Source: G963678445 sp963678445 (lineage in GTDB: Bacteria > Hydrogenedentota > Hydrogenedentia > Hydrogenedentales > G963678445). From it: a stretch of 64,000 bases of DNA. Positions 1-8,972 of this stretch are shown piece after piece (position 1 is the first letter of the stretch; the number at the start of each line of letters is the position of its first letter). Under the pieces are notes generated by a model. That model did not search any database. It was given only the letters and a program-made list of their open reading frames with translations, and had not been told where the DNA came from. The DNA lies in the NCBI GenBank assembly GCA_963678445.1, contig OY782877.1, positions 1,240,001-1,304,000 of the forward strand, in the 5' to 3' direction. The position numbers were made by a program, and so were the translations under genes.

Positions 1-1542
1 ATAGATATACAACCCTACCGTAAGCGCGATAATAAGCCCACCCGCCCAACGAGCACCGGGCGCAGGCTCAAGTTCGATCTCATCATTCACAGGCAGCACC
101 CGCGGTTCTTTCAGCGGTTTGAGCCAGGTAATTATCGCCATCACGGCAATCAGTATGGCATAGGTAAGCGCCATGCGGTTCAAGAAAGCCATGTTGGTAA
201 AGGCCGGTACAAAGTACTTAAAGAAATTGTACAAAATGGGACACAGCACCATGGCCGTAATCGCAGCCGCGGCAGGAGTACGCTTGAAAACAAATCCGAA
301 GGTGAAGGCGGCCAGAATACCGGGAGAAATGTATCCCTGGAATTCCTGGATGAATGTGTATACACCGCCAAATTTAGGATCGGCAAGACGTGTAGCCACG
401 ATGCCGCCAATTACTACAAAGAGAATTGTGGTGCTACGCCCGATGGCGACCAGTTCAGCCTGGGAAGCGTTACGGCGCATGTGCCGTTTGTAGAGATCCA
501 TGGTAAAAATGGTGGATGCGGAATTGAGCATGGAGGCGAGTGAACTGAGCACAGCACCAGCGATGGCGGCAAACATAAAGCCCTTGAGGCCATTGGGCAC
601 CAGGTTGCGAATCAGCATGGGATAGGCGGCGTCTTTCGTTTCGCCCACCTCGACGGGGTACAAATTAATGGCCATAATACCGGGAATGACGATAATAAAG
701 GGAATGATCAGCTTAAGAGCAGCGGCAAACATGATACCGGTCTGACCTGCACGCAGGCTCTTGGCCGCCAAAGTACGCTGGGTAATGTATTGGTTAAGGC
801 CCCAATAATAAAAATTGGGAATCCAGATACCGAGCAGCATGGCCGTCCAGGGCAATTCGGGATGATCCCGCGGCAGGATCATGTGCAGTTTATCCGCATT
901 GGTTTCCATAAACTGGCTCACCCCGCCAACATCCGGATGGCGGAATCCCAGCACCATCACAAGCGCTCCCCCGAGAATAAGGGCAGAACCCATAAACAAA
1001 TCCGCCCAGACAATCGCCTTCAAGCCGCCCAATGTGGTGTACAACGCAGCCACCGCACCAATAATAAAAATGCTGTGATAAAGCGGCACATCAAAAATGG
1101 TAGAAATGGTCAGACCACCAGAATAAACCACGGCGGCAATGGTAACCCCTACATAAATTACCATAGTGAAAGCGGCCATGACAGCGCGCGCGCCTGCATT
1201 ATAGCGATATTCGAGAAATTCCGGGATGGTGTAAATACCACTACGCAAAAAGCGAGGCAGAAAAAAAAGTCCCACACAGACCAGGCTCACTGCGGCAATC
1301 CATTCATAACTGGCAATGGCAAGCCCCACATTACCCGCACTGCTTCCCGACATCCCCACGAACTGTTCTGTAGAAATATTTGCCGCAATCAACGAAAAAC
1401 CAATCAGAAACCAGGAAACCCCGCGCCCCGCCAGAAAATAATCTTCACTTGTGCGCTCATGGCGGCTTTTATAGATACTAAAGGCAACGACAGCGACAAT
1501 GTACGCCACAAAAACGCCAATATCAAAATAGTTCAACGACAT
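1..1542 (-). CDS. Sodium:solute symporter (SSS family), C-terminus cut by window edge
   Basis: Reading the minus strand from an ATG at 1542 gives 514 codons open to base 1, so the gene is partial at its 3' end. The protein starts MSLNYFDIGVFVAYIVAVVA and continues as alternating hydrophobic helices. It has the family hallmark after helix 1 (EDYFLAGRGVSWFLIG), then ANISTEQFVGMSG and, further in, ALYTTLGGLKAIVWAD, which is characteristic of Na+/solute symporters of the SGLT/PutP superfamily. The role would be sodium-coupled uptake of a sugar or other small solute across the inner membrane; the substrate cannot be read from sequence. A clear ribosome binding site (AGGAG, 8 nt before the ATG) fixes the start. 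About 13 helices would be expected and most are visible. The next gene upstream (DUF1844) is separated by its own terminator, so this gene has its own promoter region. Confidence 0.9.
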   Translation of the reverse strand, partial: MSLNYFDIGVFVAYIVAVVAFSIYKSRHERTSEDYFLAGRGVSWFLIGFSLIAANISTEQFVGMSGSSAGNVGLAIASYEWIAAVSLVCVGLFFLPRFLRSGIYTIPEFLEYRYNAGARAVMAAFTMVIYVGVTIAAVVYSGGLTISTIFDVPLYHSIFIIGAVAALYTTLGGLKAIVWADLFMGSALILGGALVMVLGFRHPDVGGVSQFMETNADKLHMILPRDHPELPWTAMLLGIWIPNFYYWGLNQYITQRTLAAKSLRAGQTGIMFAAALKLIIPFIIVIPGIMAINLYPVEVGETKDAAYPMLIRNLVPNGLKGFMFAAIAGAVLSSLASMLNSASTIFTMDLYKRHMRRNASQAELVAIGRSTTILFVVIGGIVATRLADPKFGGVYTFIQEFQGYISPGILAAFTFGFVFKRTPAAAAITAMVLCPILYNFFKYFVPAFTNMAFLNRMALTYAILIAVMAIITWLKPLKEPRVLPVNDEIELEPAPGARWAGGLIIALTVGLYIY

Positions 1543-1705
1543 AGAAAAAGCTCCTGTTTCTGTTTAAATATGCACCCACCTGGTAACATCCCCAGTTCAA
1601 ACAAGACGTGTTGAGCAGGATAAAGAATACCAAAAATATAACGAGATTCAAACCAACCCTGTATTTATAATCTTCCCGCATTGATAAAGCAACATAAAAC
1701 AAAAA

Positions 1706-1735
1706 CCTTTTGGCAATATCGATACTGCCAAAAGG
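1706..1735 (-). terminator. Rho-independent terminator after the DUF1844 gene
   Basis: A perfect 10-bp inverted repeat (CCTTTTGGCA and its complement TGCCAAAAGG, 10-nt loop) is followed on the minus strand by TTTTTGTTTT. It lies about 30 bases past the stop of the minus-strand DUF1844 gene and before the symporter gene. Confidence 0.85.
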
Positions 1736-1766
1736 TCGCTAAAAAACAGACTAATGAATGTGTAGA

Positions 1767-2204
1767 CTACTGCTGCGTGCGGATATTATCCAAATCGAGT
1801 CCTGCGTTTTGCATTGAGGCTTCCTGAAACTGCTGTACCCGAACCAGATATAAACGCTGTAATTCGGCAAGCGCCTCCGTGAGGTGCCCCTCTTCTTCCT
1901 CGCTCAGATTCCCCGCGGTCTTCTCCTTCAGCACATCCAGCATCTTAATGGTGAACTGCGCCTGATCCAAATCGACCATCACCTGCTGTTCACCCCCCTG
2001 AGGAGCGATAGCCCCCAAGGCAAAAAGCGTTTGCGTAGCCAGACTGCTTACCAAGCTGTCAAAAGAAGCCTGCAACATACCTTCCTGCGATTCTTCCGCA
2101 GACTCAACCGGCGCCTCCTCTGGTTGCTGTACAGCTTGTTCCTTCTCACGCTGTACCTGCGATTTCCAATCTTCGTCAATAATGATTTTTGCGTCGTCGC
2201 TCAT
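1767..2204 (-). CDS. DUF1844 family protein
   Basis: This 145-residue acidic protein has a charged N-terminus (IIIDEDWK at about 6-13), a low-complexity Glu/Gln/Pro stretch, then the DUF1844 core. The core comprises FDSLVSSLATQTLFALGAIA, DLDQAQFTIKMLDVLKEKT and a C-terminal helix with LTEALAELQRLYLVRVQQF. No enzyme activity is known for this family, which is common in planctomycetes, acidobacteria and related phyla. The start ATG at 2204 is preceded by AGAGGGG about 11 nt upstream, a weak but usable ribosome binding site. It is the last gene of a minus-strand run (ndk, small basic protein, this gene) and is followed by a strong terminator. Identification rests on the characteristic SLATQTLFALG segment. 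Confidence 0.85.
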   Translation of the reverse strand: MSDDAKIIIDEDWKSQVQREKEQAVQQPEEAPVESAEESQEGMLQASFDSLVSSLATQTLFALGAIAPQGGEQQVMVDLDQAQFTIKMLDVLKEKTAGNLSEEEEGHLTEALAELQRLYLVRVQQFQEASMQNAGLDLDNIRTQQ

Positions 2205-2261
2205 GCAGCGGAGCCCCTCTGGCTTGCTATAGCAAGTTGGTTTTTAGACAAAGGCAAACAC

Positions 2262-2286
2262 CCCGGCTCCGCAACGCAGAGCCGGG
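2262..2286. terminator. GC-rich hairpin between the small basic protein gene and DUF1844
   Basis: CCCGGCTC and GAGCCGGG form an 8-bp perfect stem around a 9-nt loop. It is followed by only a weak T-rich stretch on either strand, so it may be an attenuator, a processing hairpin or a poor terminator. Confidence 0.4.
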
Positions 2287-2346
2287 ATCTACACGTATAC
2301 TTTTTATAAAGCTAGCAAAACAAGAAATTAAAAGGCAATCAACAGC

Positions 2347-2439
2347 CTATTTCTTGTTCTTGTGCCGCTCAGACCTGCGCTTCTTTTTCCGCTTGTGCTT
2401 ATTGATTTTGCTTTTGCGCGCTTTACGTCCACCAGCCAC
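2347..2439 (-). CDS. 30-residue basic protein, AURKAIP1/COX24-like (small ribosomal protein type)
   Basis: A GTG at 2439 preceded by a near-perfect ribosome binding site (AGGAGGA, 6 nt spacer) opens a 30-codon frame ending at TAG. The product is almost entirely Lys/Arg/His/Ser/Asn, beginning VAGGRKARKSK and containing the pattern K-I-N-K-H-K-R-K-K-K-R-R-S-E-R-H-K. This resembles the AURKAIP1/COX24 domain (the mitochondrial mS38 and bacteroidete small ribosomal subunit peptide pattern K-M-x-K-H-K-x-K-K-R-x-K-x-x-R-H-K). I infer an extra small-subunit ribosomal protein bound to rRNA. It lies between ndk and DUF1844 on the same strand. Such genes are often missed because of their length. The assignment is by pattern; the strong ribosome binding site is the best argument that it is real. 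Confidence 0.72.
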   Translation of the reverse strand: MAGGRKARKSKINKHKRKKKRRSERHKNKK

Positions 2440-2495
2440 GTTCAATCCTCCTACAGTTTCAGGGAAGCTAACTTACATACCTTCCTACACGATAG

Positions 2496-2945
2496 CTATT
2501 GCAGCCACTGCGCATCCGGCATGGAATAATTCACCAATTCAGTCTCGTCGAAATATAACGCAATCTCACGTTCCGCAGTTTCCACTGCATCAGAAGCATG
2601 GACTAAATTCTTCTGACCACTCAGACCAAAATCACCACGAATCGTGCCTACATCCGCATTCAAACAATGGGTCGCTCCATTCATCTTCCGCACCTGCGCC
2701 ACCGCATCATTGCCTTCCCAAACCATTTGCACGGTAGGGCCAGAAGTAATAAAGGCAATCAACTCCTCAAAAAATGGCTTTCCCTTGTGCTCGGCATAAT
2801 GCACCTCAGCGATTTCACGACTAAGCTGCTGCATTTTAATAGCAATCAGCTTCAGTCCACGCTGCTCAAAACGCTGGATAAATGCACCGATAAGACGTCG
2901 GCCAACGCCATCCGGTTTTACCATTACAAATGTTCGTTCGGCCAT
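2496..2945 (-). CDS. ndk: Nucleoside diphosphate kinase
   Basis: At 149 residues it has the usual NDK length. It transfers the gamma-phosphate from ATP to other (d)NDPs through a phosphohistidine, keeping nucleotide pools balanced in the cytoplasm. The N-terminal ERTFVMVKPDGVGRRLIG is the canonical first strand and loop with the conserved Lys and Asp. The active-site histidine is His-116 in NLVHASDAVETAEREI; the E-I helix after it and the GTIRGDFG loop (about 100-107) are also present. The canonical active-site signature is N-x-x-H-G-S-D; here it is N-L-V-H-A-S-D, a small change that leaves the catalytic His intact. The start is at 2945, followed closely by the conserved MVKPD. It is the first gene of the minus-strand run leading to DUF1844. 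Confidence 0.97.
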   Translation of the reverse strand: MAERTFVMVKPDGVGRRLIGAFIQRFEQRGLKLIAIKMQQLSREIAEVHYAEHKGKPFFEELIAFITSGPTVQMVWEGNDAVAQVRKMNGATHCLNADVGTIRGDFGLSGQKNLVHASDAVETAEREIALYFDETELVNYSMPDAQWLQ

Positions 2946-3226
2946 ACCACCACCATTGTTTGGAAGCTACTCTAGTTAACCCATGCTGCACATAACAAAA
3001 AGATACACTTCATGCACAGAGCAGGGATTATAACAAACAATAGCAACCATGCGCAAGCCCTTTAACGGCTATGATGACTAGCATTTCAAAAGTTGTCACA
3101 GAAAACAAGATTTCGTTTCATCCAAGGACGGCAAAAAGCAGGCCTCTTCCTCATGTTTTCTGGAACACTTCCACTTCCTTTTAGCGTCCGGCTTCATGTT
3201 GGTCAACTTTTTGAAGCGAGCTAAAA

Positions 3227-3276
3227 CAGTCCAGCGACCTCAAGCATTAGGTATAGCCCTTATCATCCCCAAACCC
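3227..3276 (-). repeat. Dispersed intergenic hairpin repeat, diverged copy
   Basis: On the minus strand it reads from GGGTTTGGGGATGATAAGGG through TATACCTAATGCTTGAGG to TCGCTGGACTG. The order of elements matches the copies at 50401 and 55878: a GG..GGGGATGRTAAGG-type start, an A/T-rich middle, then GGTCGCTGGAC with a GCTG loop. Confidence 0.6.
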
Positions 3277-3345
3277 AACAAAACGTCTTTTTTTATGACA
3301 ACTCTTCAAATCCCAGTCACTAAACACAACCACATACGCCAATAG

Positions 3346-3379
3346 AAAAGGGCTGTGGGAGGATTCCCACAGCCCTTTT
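3346..3379 (-). terminator. Strong terminator after the HYR surface-protein gene
   Basis: A 15-bp perfect stem (AAAAGGGCTGTGGGA / TCCCACAGCCCTTTT) has a GGAT loop. On the minus strand it ends in CCCTTTTCTATT; on the plus strand in TTTTTT, so it may act in both directions. It lies about 25 nt beyond the stop at 3405. Confidence 0.9.
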
Positions 3380-3404
3380 TTGGGTAGGTGTTAGGTGTTT
3401 TAGG

Positions 3405-6400
3405 TTATTTTTTGCGTCGGCGTATCAGGGCCGCGCTGCCGCCGAGGGCGCTGAGCAGGCTGAGCAGGCTCAGGCTGAGGGCGCTGGCGGCGGGTACGGA
3501 AATGCCGGCGGTGAGGGTGATGACGGGGGAGTAGCTGGTGGTGACGGCGTCGGAAACTTGGCAGCGGTATTGGCCGCTGTCGGGATCTTGCACGTCGTCA
3601 AGGGTGTAGCTGGCCTGGTCGGCGTTGGGGATGGGTACCCAGCCTTGGGCTTTGCTGTCGCTGTATTTCTCCCATTGGTAGCTGGCGGTGCCGATGGCTC
3701 CGCTGATTTCGACGCTGAAGGTGTAGGATGCGCCGTAGTCGATGGTGGCGGTGGTGGCGCCGGTGGTGTCGACTTGCCCGGTGTAGGTGACGGTGAGGGG
3801 GCAGTTGTCGCGTATGGTGATGGTGCGTACCATTTCAATCGCTGCGTTGCCGGCGGTGTCGCTGACGTTGTAGCGGATTTCGTAGACGCCGGGGCCGCTG
3901 TCGGCTTGGATGGTGGCGCCGGTAATCAGGATGTCGCCGCTGATGTCGCCGTCGACGTTGTCGTTGGCGGTGGCGCCTGGGTCTACGTAGTCGGTGCCGC
4001 AGTCGATTTCAACGGTGGCGTTGCCGAGCAGGGTGATGAGGGGGGGGGTGCTGTCGGCTACGACGTTGACGGTGAGCACTACTTCGTCGGCTGCGTTGCC
4101 TGCAGTGTCGCTGACGTTGTAGTACATCTGGAAGCTGGTGCCGGCGGTGTCGGTGTTGGGGGTGCCGGTCACGCTGACTTCGGTGGTGAGGTCGCCTTGG
4201 CAGCTGTCGGTGGCGCTGTAGTTGAGTTCGGTCCAGGGTTGGCCAACGAGGGTGTTGGTCTCGGTGACGTTGCCGTCGAGAGTGATGATGGGCGCGATGT
4301 TGTCCTGGACGTTGATGATGCGTTGTTCCTGGACGGTGGTGCCGAAGCTGTCGGTGACTTCGTAGGTGATGGTGTAGCCCCCGGGGGTGGTGGTGTCGAC
4401 GGCGTCGACGCCGGTGGTGGTGAGGGCGCTGGTGAGGTCGCCGTCTTCGTCGTCGCTGGCGGTTGCTCCTGCGTCGGTGTAGGGGCCGCTGCCGCATTCG
4501 AGGGTGACGGGGTTGGCGCCGGTGATGCTGATGACGGGGGGGGCGTCGTTGGCGACGGTGACGATGCGGGTGACTTGCGTTGCAGCGTTACCTTCGCTGT
4601 CGCTGATGTCGTAGGTGATGGTGTAGACGTTTTCGGTGTTCACGTCTACGGTGTCGCCACCAATGATGATGTCGACAGGGTTGAGGTCGCCTTCGCAGGC
4701 GTCGGTTGCGGTTGCGCCGGGGTCGCTCCAGCTGTTGCCAACTTGCAGACCGATGGCGGCGCCGCCGTTGAGGGTGATCACCGGGCCGTTGGTGTCGTCA
4801 ATGGTGACGGTGCGGCTGCTGTCGGTGATGGGATATCCGTTACCGTCGTCGGCGCTGTAGGTGAGCGTGTAGGTGCCCAGTGCGCTGAGCGGGAAGGTGA
4901 CGGGGGTGCCGCCCTGGCTGGCGCTGACGGTGACGGTGAGTGCGCCTTCGCAGTCGTCGGTTGCGCTGACGTTGTTGAGCGCTTGTGCTTGGGTGTATTG
5001 GGCCGGGCACTCGAGGGTGACGTCGGCTGGGATACTGAAGCTGGGCGCGGTGGTGTCTTCGATGGTGAGGCTGCGGGTTTCCTGGGTGGCATCGTTGCCG
5101 GCAGCATCGCTGACGTTGTAGCGGATTTCGTAGCTACCCAGCGCGCTGATGGGCAGTGTGACCGCACTGCTGTCTGCGGTGTTGATGACGGTGACTACGA
5201 TGTCTTCGCTGATGTCGCCCTGGCAGTCATCGCTTGCGGTGACGCCGGTGAGGGCGGCGGCCAGGCTGTAGCTGGCGGGGCATTCGAGGGTTTGCGTCGG
5301 GGTGGCGTTGGTGATGGTGGGCGCCTGGCTGTCGGCGATGGTCACGGTGCGCACCGTTTCGGTGGCGGCGTTGCCTTCGCTGTCGCTGACGTTGTAGCGG
5401 ATGGTGTAGACGCCGGTATCGCTGAGTCCGCCACCCGGGAAGGTGCCAATGCCATCTACGGTGACAGCGATGTCGCCGGAGAGGTCGCCCTGACATCCGT
5501 CGGTTGCACTAACGCCGGTGATGGCGTCGCTCAGGCTATAGCTGGTGCCACATTCCAGCGTATCGCTGGTGGGATCAACAGTGATCACAGGAGCCGCGTC
5601 ATCTTCCACAGTAAGGGTGACGGTGGTGGTCGCTTTGTTCCCTGCATCATCTTCCACGGCAATGGTTACTTGGGTGTCGCCGCTGTTAACGGTGACGCCC
5701 GCTGCTGGAGATTGTGTGACAAGCAAATCTGCGTCGCAGCCATCTGTTGCGATAACCTGGCCCGTAAAATCGGGGATTACCGCCTCGCAATTGCTGTCTG
5801 CTGACAATGTCTGACTGGTGGGATGCTGCGTAATGCTTGGCTTTGTAGTATCGCTTACGGTGAAATCCGCGGCGCAAGTGGCGTCGTTGCCGGCATCGTC
5901 GGCAACCGTAATCGTTACTTCATGTACACCAAGGCCCACCACAGTCCCTGCAATGGGGGATTGCGTAATGCTTAGCGTAGCATCGCAACTGTCGGTAGCA
6001 ATCACACCGCTTGTGAAGTCGGGAACAATCGCTTCGCATTGCTCATTTGCACTGGCGCTTTGCGCGCTGGCGCATTGCGTAATCGCTGGGTCCGTTATGT
6101 CGCTCACAGTGAAGCCTGCCGTACAAGTAGCCTCGTTACCGGCATCGTCGGCAACCGTAATCGTCACCTCATGGAAGCCAAGGCCCATTACACTCCCCGC
6201 AGTGGGGGATTGCGTAATCGTTGGCGTGGCGTCACAATCGTCCGTAGCAATCACAGCGCTTGTGAAATCGGGCATGACAGCTTCACACTGTGCATCAGCA
6301 TTTTCTATTTGATCGCCTGCGCATTGCGTGATCACCGGAGCTGTCGTATCATTCACTGTAAAATTGGCGGTACAGGTGGAGTAATTGCCGGCGTCGTCTG

Positions 6401-7967
6401 TAGCCGTAATGGTTACTTCCGTTGTACCTGCCCCTACAATGCTGCCCACGGTCGGCGATTGAGTAATCGTTGGACTGGAATCGCATTGGTCTACGGTAAG
6501 GACCCCGACAGTGAAACTGGGCACGGGCGCTTCGCCACTGGCGTTAGCACCTACGCTACGATCCGCCGCGCATAGGGTAATTGTCGGAGGAGTTTTATCC
6601 TGCACTGTAACGTTAGGCGTGCATACGGTCGTGTTGCCCGCAGCATCTTTTACTGTAATTGTGACAGGAATGGTGCCCAAAGTTATCTCAGTACCTTGAA
6701 TCGGCTCCTGCTTCATTGAGGTGATGCCTACATTGTCAGAGGCATTCAAATCAGCAAGGAGATCGGGTACCATGGCGCCGCATGAACTACCTGCCTCAAG
6801 TATTGTTTCGGCTGGCGTTTCTACCACCGGCTTCGTCGTATCACTTAGATTTATTGTAAGTATCTTTTCGTATGACAAGCCTTCCGCGTCGGTAACACGC
6901 ACCCGATAGCTCAGGGTCGCGCCGTTGCCGCGATCGATCTGTGTCGTATCCTGGACCACGAGCGGCACGGTGAATCCCGAAGGCGAACCCAACGAAAATG
7001 CACCTGTCGCACCACTCACCTCTGCCCAGGTAAATGGGGTTGTCGTGACTGTGTCAGACACGGTAAGAGTACCAATCGTGGTACCATTCGCCGTAGCATC
7101 CCCCATGTTCAGACTGCCGGGGGTTATATCCGTCGGTGCAGCATTGGCAGGACGCAGGGAAATTGCCACCATTGAGGCGTTTTTTCCAAGACCTGTCCAG
7201 CCAACACTACCGCCACTATCGATGTTGGTAATATACCCCCCCGCACTCGTGCTGTCGCGATCCTTATCTTTCTGATAGCCACGCTCATGGGTTTTGGTCT
7301 TCGTACCGGCACCCGTCATCACCGCCCTATTGGTTACAATGAGGCGTCCCTCGTTTCTGCTTCTGTCTTTAGAGGCCATGGCGCTCACAATCACACTACC
7401 CGGCACTACTTCACTGCTGCTAAATGAGACCGAAACCGTAGTGGCAACCCCGGTTTCCTTCGCCGCAATAACAGGATTTGACGTATCCACCCCGGAGAAG
7501 AACCAATAGCTCCCTGCCTTGGAACGCGTATCTCCACTAATCTTGTGGTATATGGTGACATTACCCGTAGGTGGGTTAACCTTGTACCACATGGCAGAGC
7601 GCTCATCGTGGCTATTATGCCAAATAGCACGGGTTATCATCGCCCCATTGATCTTTACTTCTTCACACGCGCGATGATAGCGATTGGTTTGTGAAACAAC
7701 GATAAGGTCTGTCCCCGCGGGAATATTGACCGTGTGACTGTAACTCCTGTCGTTATCAGTATCCTGCCAATACGATGCGCCTATCAAGCTAATCTCCGCC
7801 ATAGCGGGTAAGCTGAGTAGACTTGCGCACAGTAGCGTAAGCGCAAGAGCTCCCAGCAACTTTGCAGAACGTATCCCCTGCGATTGCGGTGAAAAATTCG
7901 GCGGAAATGAGAACGGCGTAGCAGCGATAGCGCTTTTACCCCGTCCTGTTAGACAAAACTTCTTCAT
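3405..7967 (-). CDS. Giant secreted surface protein with HYR and Ig-like repeats and a C-terminal sorting tail
   Basis: From the ATG at 7967 (ribosome binding site GGAAAGGAAG just upstream; the frame also runs 15 codons further) the protein is 1520 residues. A long n-region precedes a signal helix ending LLSLPAMA (about 45-56). An N-terminal beta-rich domain of about 220 residues follows, then a cadherin-like segment, then about five HYR modules. Each HYR module carries a D-T/I-T-x-P-x-I-T-Q-C start, an ATDxCDA centre and a VTITVxDDAGNxATC end. Next come about seven DUF5011/bacterial-Ig modules (GxYxIRYNVSDxxGNAA) and a last Ig-like domain. It ends VPAASALSLSLLSLLSALGG followed by Ala-Ala-Leu-Ile and Arg/Lys, i.e. 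a Pro-containing motif, one membrane helix and a basic end, as in CTERM-type sorting signals. Likely role: surface display or adhesion (inference). It is monocistronic with its own terminator. Confidence 0.88.
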   Translation of the reverse strand: MKKFCLTGRGKSAIAATPFSFPPNFSPQSQGIRSAKLLGALALTLLCASLLSLPAMAEISLIGASYWQDTDNDRSYSHTVNIPAGTDLIVVSQTNRYHRACEEVKINGAMITRAIWHNSHDERSAMWYKVNPPTGNVTIYHKISGDTRSKAGSYWFFSGVDTSNPVIAAKETGVATTVSVSFSSSEVVPGSVIVSAMASKDRSRNEGRLIVTNRAVMTGAGTKTKTHERGYQKDKDRDSTSAGGYITNIDSGGSVGWTGLGKNASMVAISLRPANAAPTDITPGSLNMGDATANGTTIGTLTVSDTVTTTPFTWAEVSGATGAFSLGSPSGFTVPLVVQDTTQIDRGNGATLSYRVRVTDAEGLSYEKILTINLSDTTKPVVETPAETILEAGSSCGAMVPDLLADLNASDNVGITSMKQEPIQGTEITLGTIPVTITVKDAAGNTTVCTPNVTVQDKTPPTITLCAADRSVGANASGEAPVPSFTVGVLTVDQCDSSPTITQSPTVGSIVGAGTTEVTITATDDAGNYSTCTANFTVNDTTAPVITQCAGDQIENADAQCEAVMPDFTSAVIATDDCDATPTITQSPTAGSVMGLGFHEVTITVADDAGNEATCTAGFTVSDITDPAITQCASAQSASANEQCEAIVPDFTSGVIATDSCDATLSITQSPIAGTVVGLGVHEVTITVADDAGNDATCAADFTVSDTTKPSITQHPTSQTLSADSNCEAVIPDFTGQVIATDGCDADLLVTQSPAAGVTVNSGDTQVTIAVEDDAGNKATTTVTLTVEDDAAPVITVDPTSDTLECGTSYSLSDAITGVSATDGCQGDLSGDIAVTVDGIGTFPGGGLSDTGVYTIRYNVSDSEGNAATETVRTVTIADSQAPTITNATPTQTLECPASYSLAAALTGVTASDDCQGDISEDIVVTVINTADSSAVTLPISALGSYEIRYNVSDAAGNDATQETRSLTIEDTTAPSFSIPADVTLECPAQYTQAQALNNVSATDDCEGALTVTVSASQGGTPVTFPLSALGTYTLTYSADDGNGYPITDSSRTVTIDDTNGPVITLNGGAAIGLQVGNSWSDPGATATDACEGDLNPVDIIIGGDTVDVNTENVYTITYDISDSEGNAATQVTRIVTVANDAPPVISITGANPVTLECGSGPYTDAGATASDDEDGDLTSALTTTGVDAVDTTTPGGYTITYEVTDSFGTTVQEQRIINVQDNIAPIITLDGNVTETNTLVGQPWTELNYSATDSCQGDLTTEVSVTGTPNTDTAGTSFQMYYNVSDTAGNAADEVVLTVNVVADSTPPLITLLGNATVEIDCGTDYVDPGATANDNVDGDISGDILITGATIQADSGPGVYEIRYNVSDTAGNAAIEMVRTITIRDNCPLTVTYTGQVDTTGATTATIDYGASYTFSVEISGAIGTASYQWEKYSDSKAQGWVPIPNADQASYTLDDVQDPDSGQYRCQVSDAVTTSYSPVITLTAGISVPAASALSLSLLSLLSALGGSAALIRRRKK

Positions 7968-8184
7968 ACAACTTCCTTTCCATTTTAAGTGCAAATACGG
8001 ACACATTATCAATGTTGGTGTTACACCCCTAAACGATATTGATCTTTAGATATAGATAAAAATCCACAGTGTAGCACCTTTAAACAACCAATAGAGTACA
8101 ATAGTTAAATTAGCTAAGTCATTATTTTCAAATTTCCACAGAAGTGCAACCCTAGTTTTCCGTGGATAATTTAGAAGCAGCCGG

Positions 8185-8206
8185 TAACGTTAATATAATA
8201 ACGTTA
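8185..8206. promoter_or_regulatory. Paired TAACGTTA palindromes
   Basis: Two identical 8-bp palindromes TAACGTTA are separated by ATATAA, making a 22-bp symmetric site in the A/T-rich region about 220 bp upstream of the surface-protein start. The form fits a dimeric regulator site. No regulator can be named. Confidence 0.35.
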
Positions 8207-8493
8207 AGAGAAAAAAACAACTTTTTTCGTTTTTACAGAACTAGATGACTTTAACGTTGGCTTTTTTCATAGAAGTGTTTTTACCCTGCTTCGAATCATC
8301 CAGACCATAACCGCTTTTAACTAAAGAACTTAAAGGTTTTCTCTTCTCAAAATGTCACCCTGGACGTTTTCCCAGAAGATGAGATTCTGTATTCCGGGGA
8401 GGAAATTAGGGCGAGTGCTTGAATAAGAAAAGGAATGTCGGATTAGCGCCTTAACTCTAAAAAAACTGCCATTAAAAATAGAACTTCTTTGTC

Positions 8494-8573
8494 GGTCAGG
8501 GAAGGTGCGGGCCATGATTTCTTGCCTGTACCGTTGCCCCCTGCTTGTGGTCGCTGGACCACTTTAGATAAAA
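8494..8573 (+). repeat. Dispersed intergenic hairpin repeat, long form
   Basis: It starts GGTCAGGGAAGGTGCGGGCC and ends CTTGTGGTCGCTGGACCACT. The final hairpin GTGGTC-GCTG-GACCAC is a 6-bp perfect stem with a GCTG loop. An extra ~25 nt in the middle distinguishes this form and the copy at 19481 from the ~50-nt copies. Confidence 0.75.
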
Positions 8574-8921
8574 GGGTAGCGCTGCACAAAAAACAAATGA
8601 GCGATACCTAACCTCAAAAAGATGCAAGGGATTTATAGTACCGTTTGAAAAAGCCTGTTGGTCGCGCCAAAAGGTTACCAGGATGCAGCATTGCACTGAA
8701 ATCTGGAGTAGGAAGAAAATGCGGAGCCATACTCTAACCGCGCCGCCGATAGCCTTGCAAACCGGACCTCAAAAGTCATCATAAAAAAGATATTATGCCT
8801 GGAGCTGAGCAGCAAGGACTACGACATATTACGCATGGCGTCTGCAACGTAGTTGTGCCCGCTGAAGCATCTTAGTAACAGACACTTCGAAAGCGGGCAC
8901 AAGAAACAAAATTTTCGTTTT

Positions 8922-8972
8922 GGGCAGGGAGGGCAAGCCCCATACTCTTTTACGGTGGCGCTGGCCACTTTG
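8922..8972 (+). repeat. Dispersed intergenic hairpin repeat, short form
   Basis: It runs GGGCAGGGAGGGCAAGCC then CCATACTCTTTTACG then GTGGCGCTGGCCAC. This matches the copy at 55878 nearly element for element. The terminal stem is GTGGC/GCCAC with a GCTG loop. It sits just past the stop of the minus-strand gene at 8993. Confidence 0.75.

Larger units (their letters stand above)
2946..3404. other. Intergenic stretch without a gene
   Basis: I find no plausible coding frame here. The stretch holds the ndk upstream region, one copy of the dispersed hairpin repeat at 3227-3276 and the terminator at 3346-3379 that closes the large surface-protein gene. Confidence 0.6.

Noticed and set aside
790..1614. 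274-codon plus-strand frame opposite the symporter
   Set aside because: Rich in His/Asn/Lys with no hydrophobic core; the minus strand encodes a convincing SSS transporter.
3558..5804. A 748-codon plus-strand frame rich in Gly, Val, Asp and Ala
   Set aside because: It is the antisense shadow of the HYR/Ig gene, caused by its strong third-position G/C bias; no ribosome binding site, no domain and opposite to a convincing protein.
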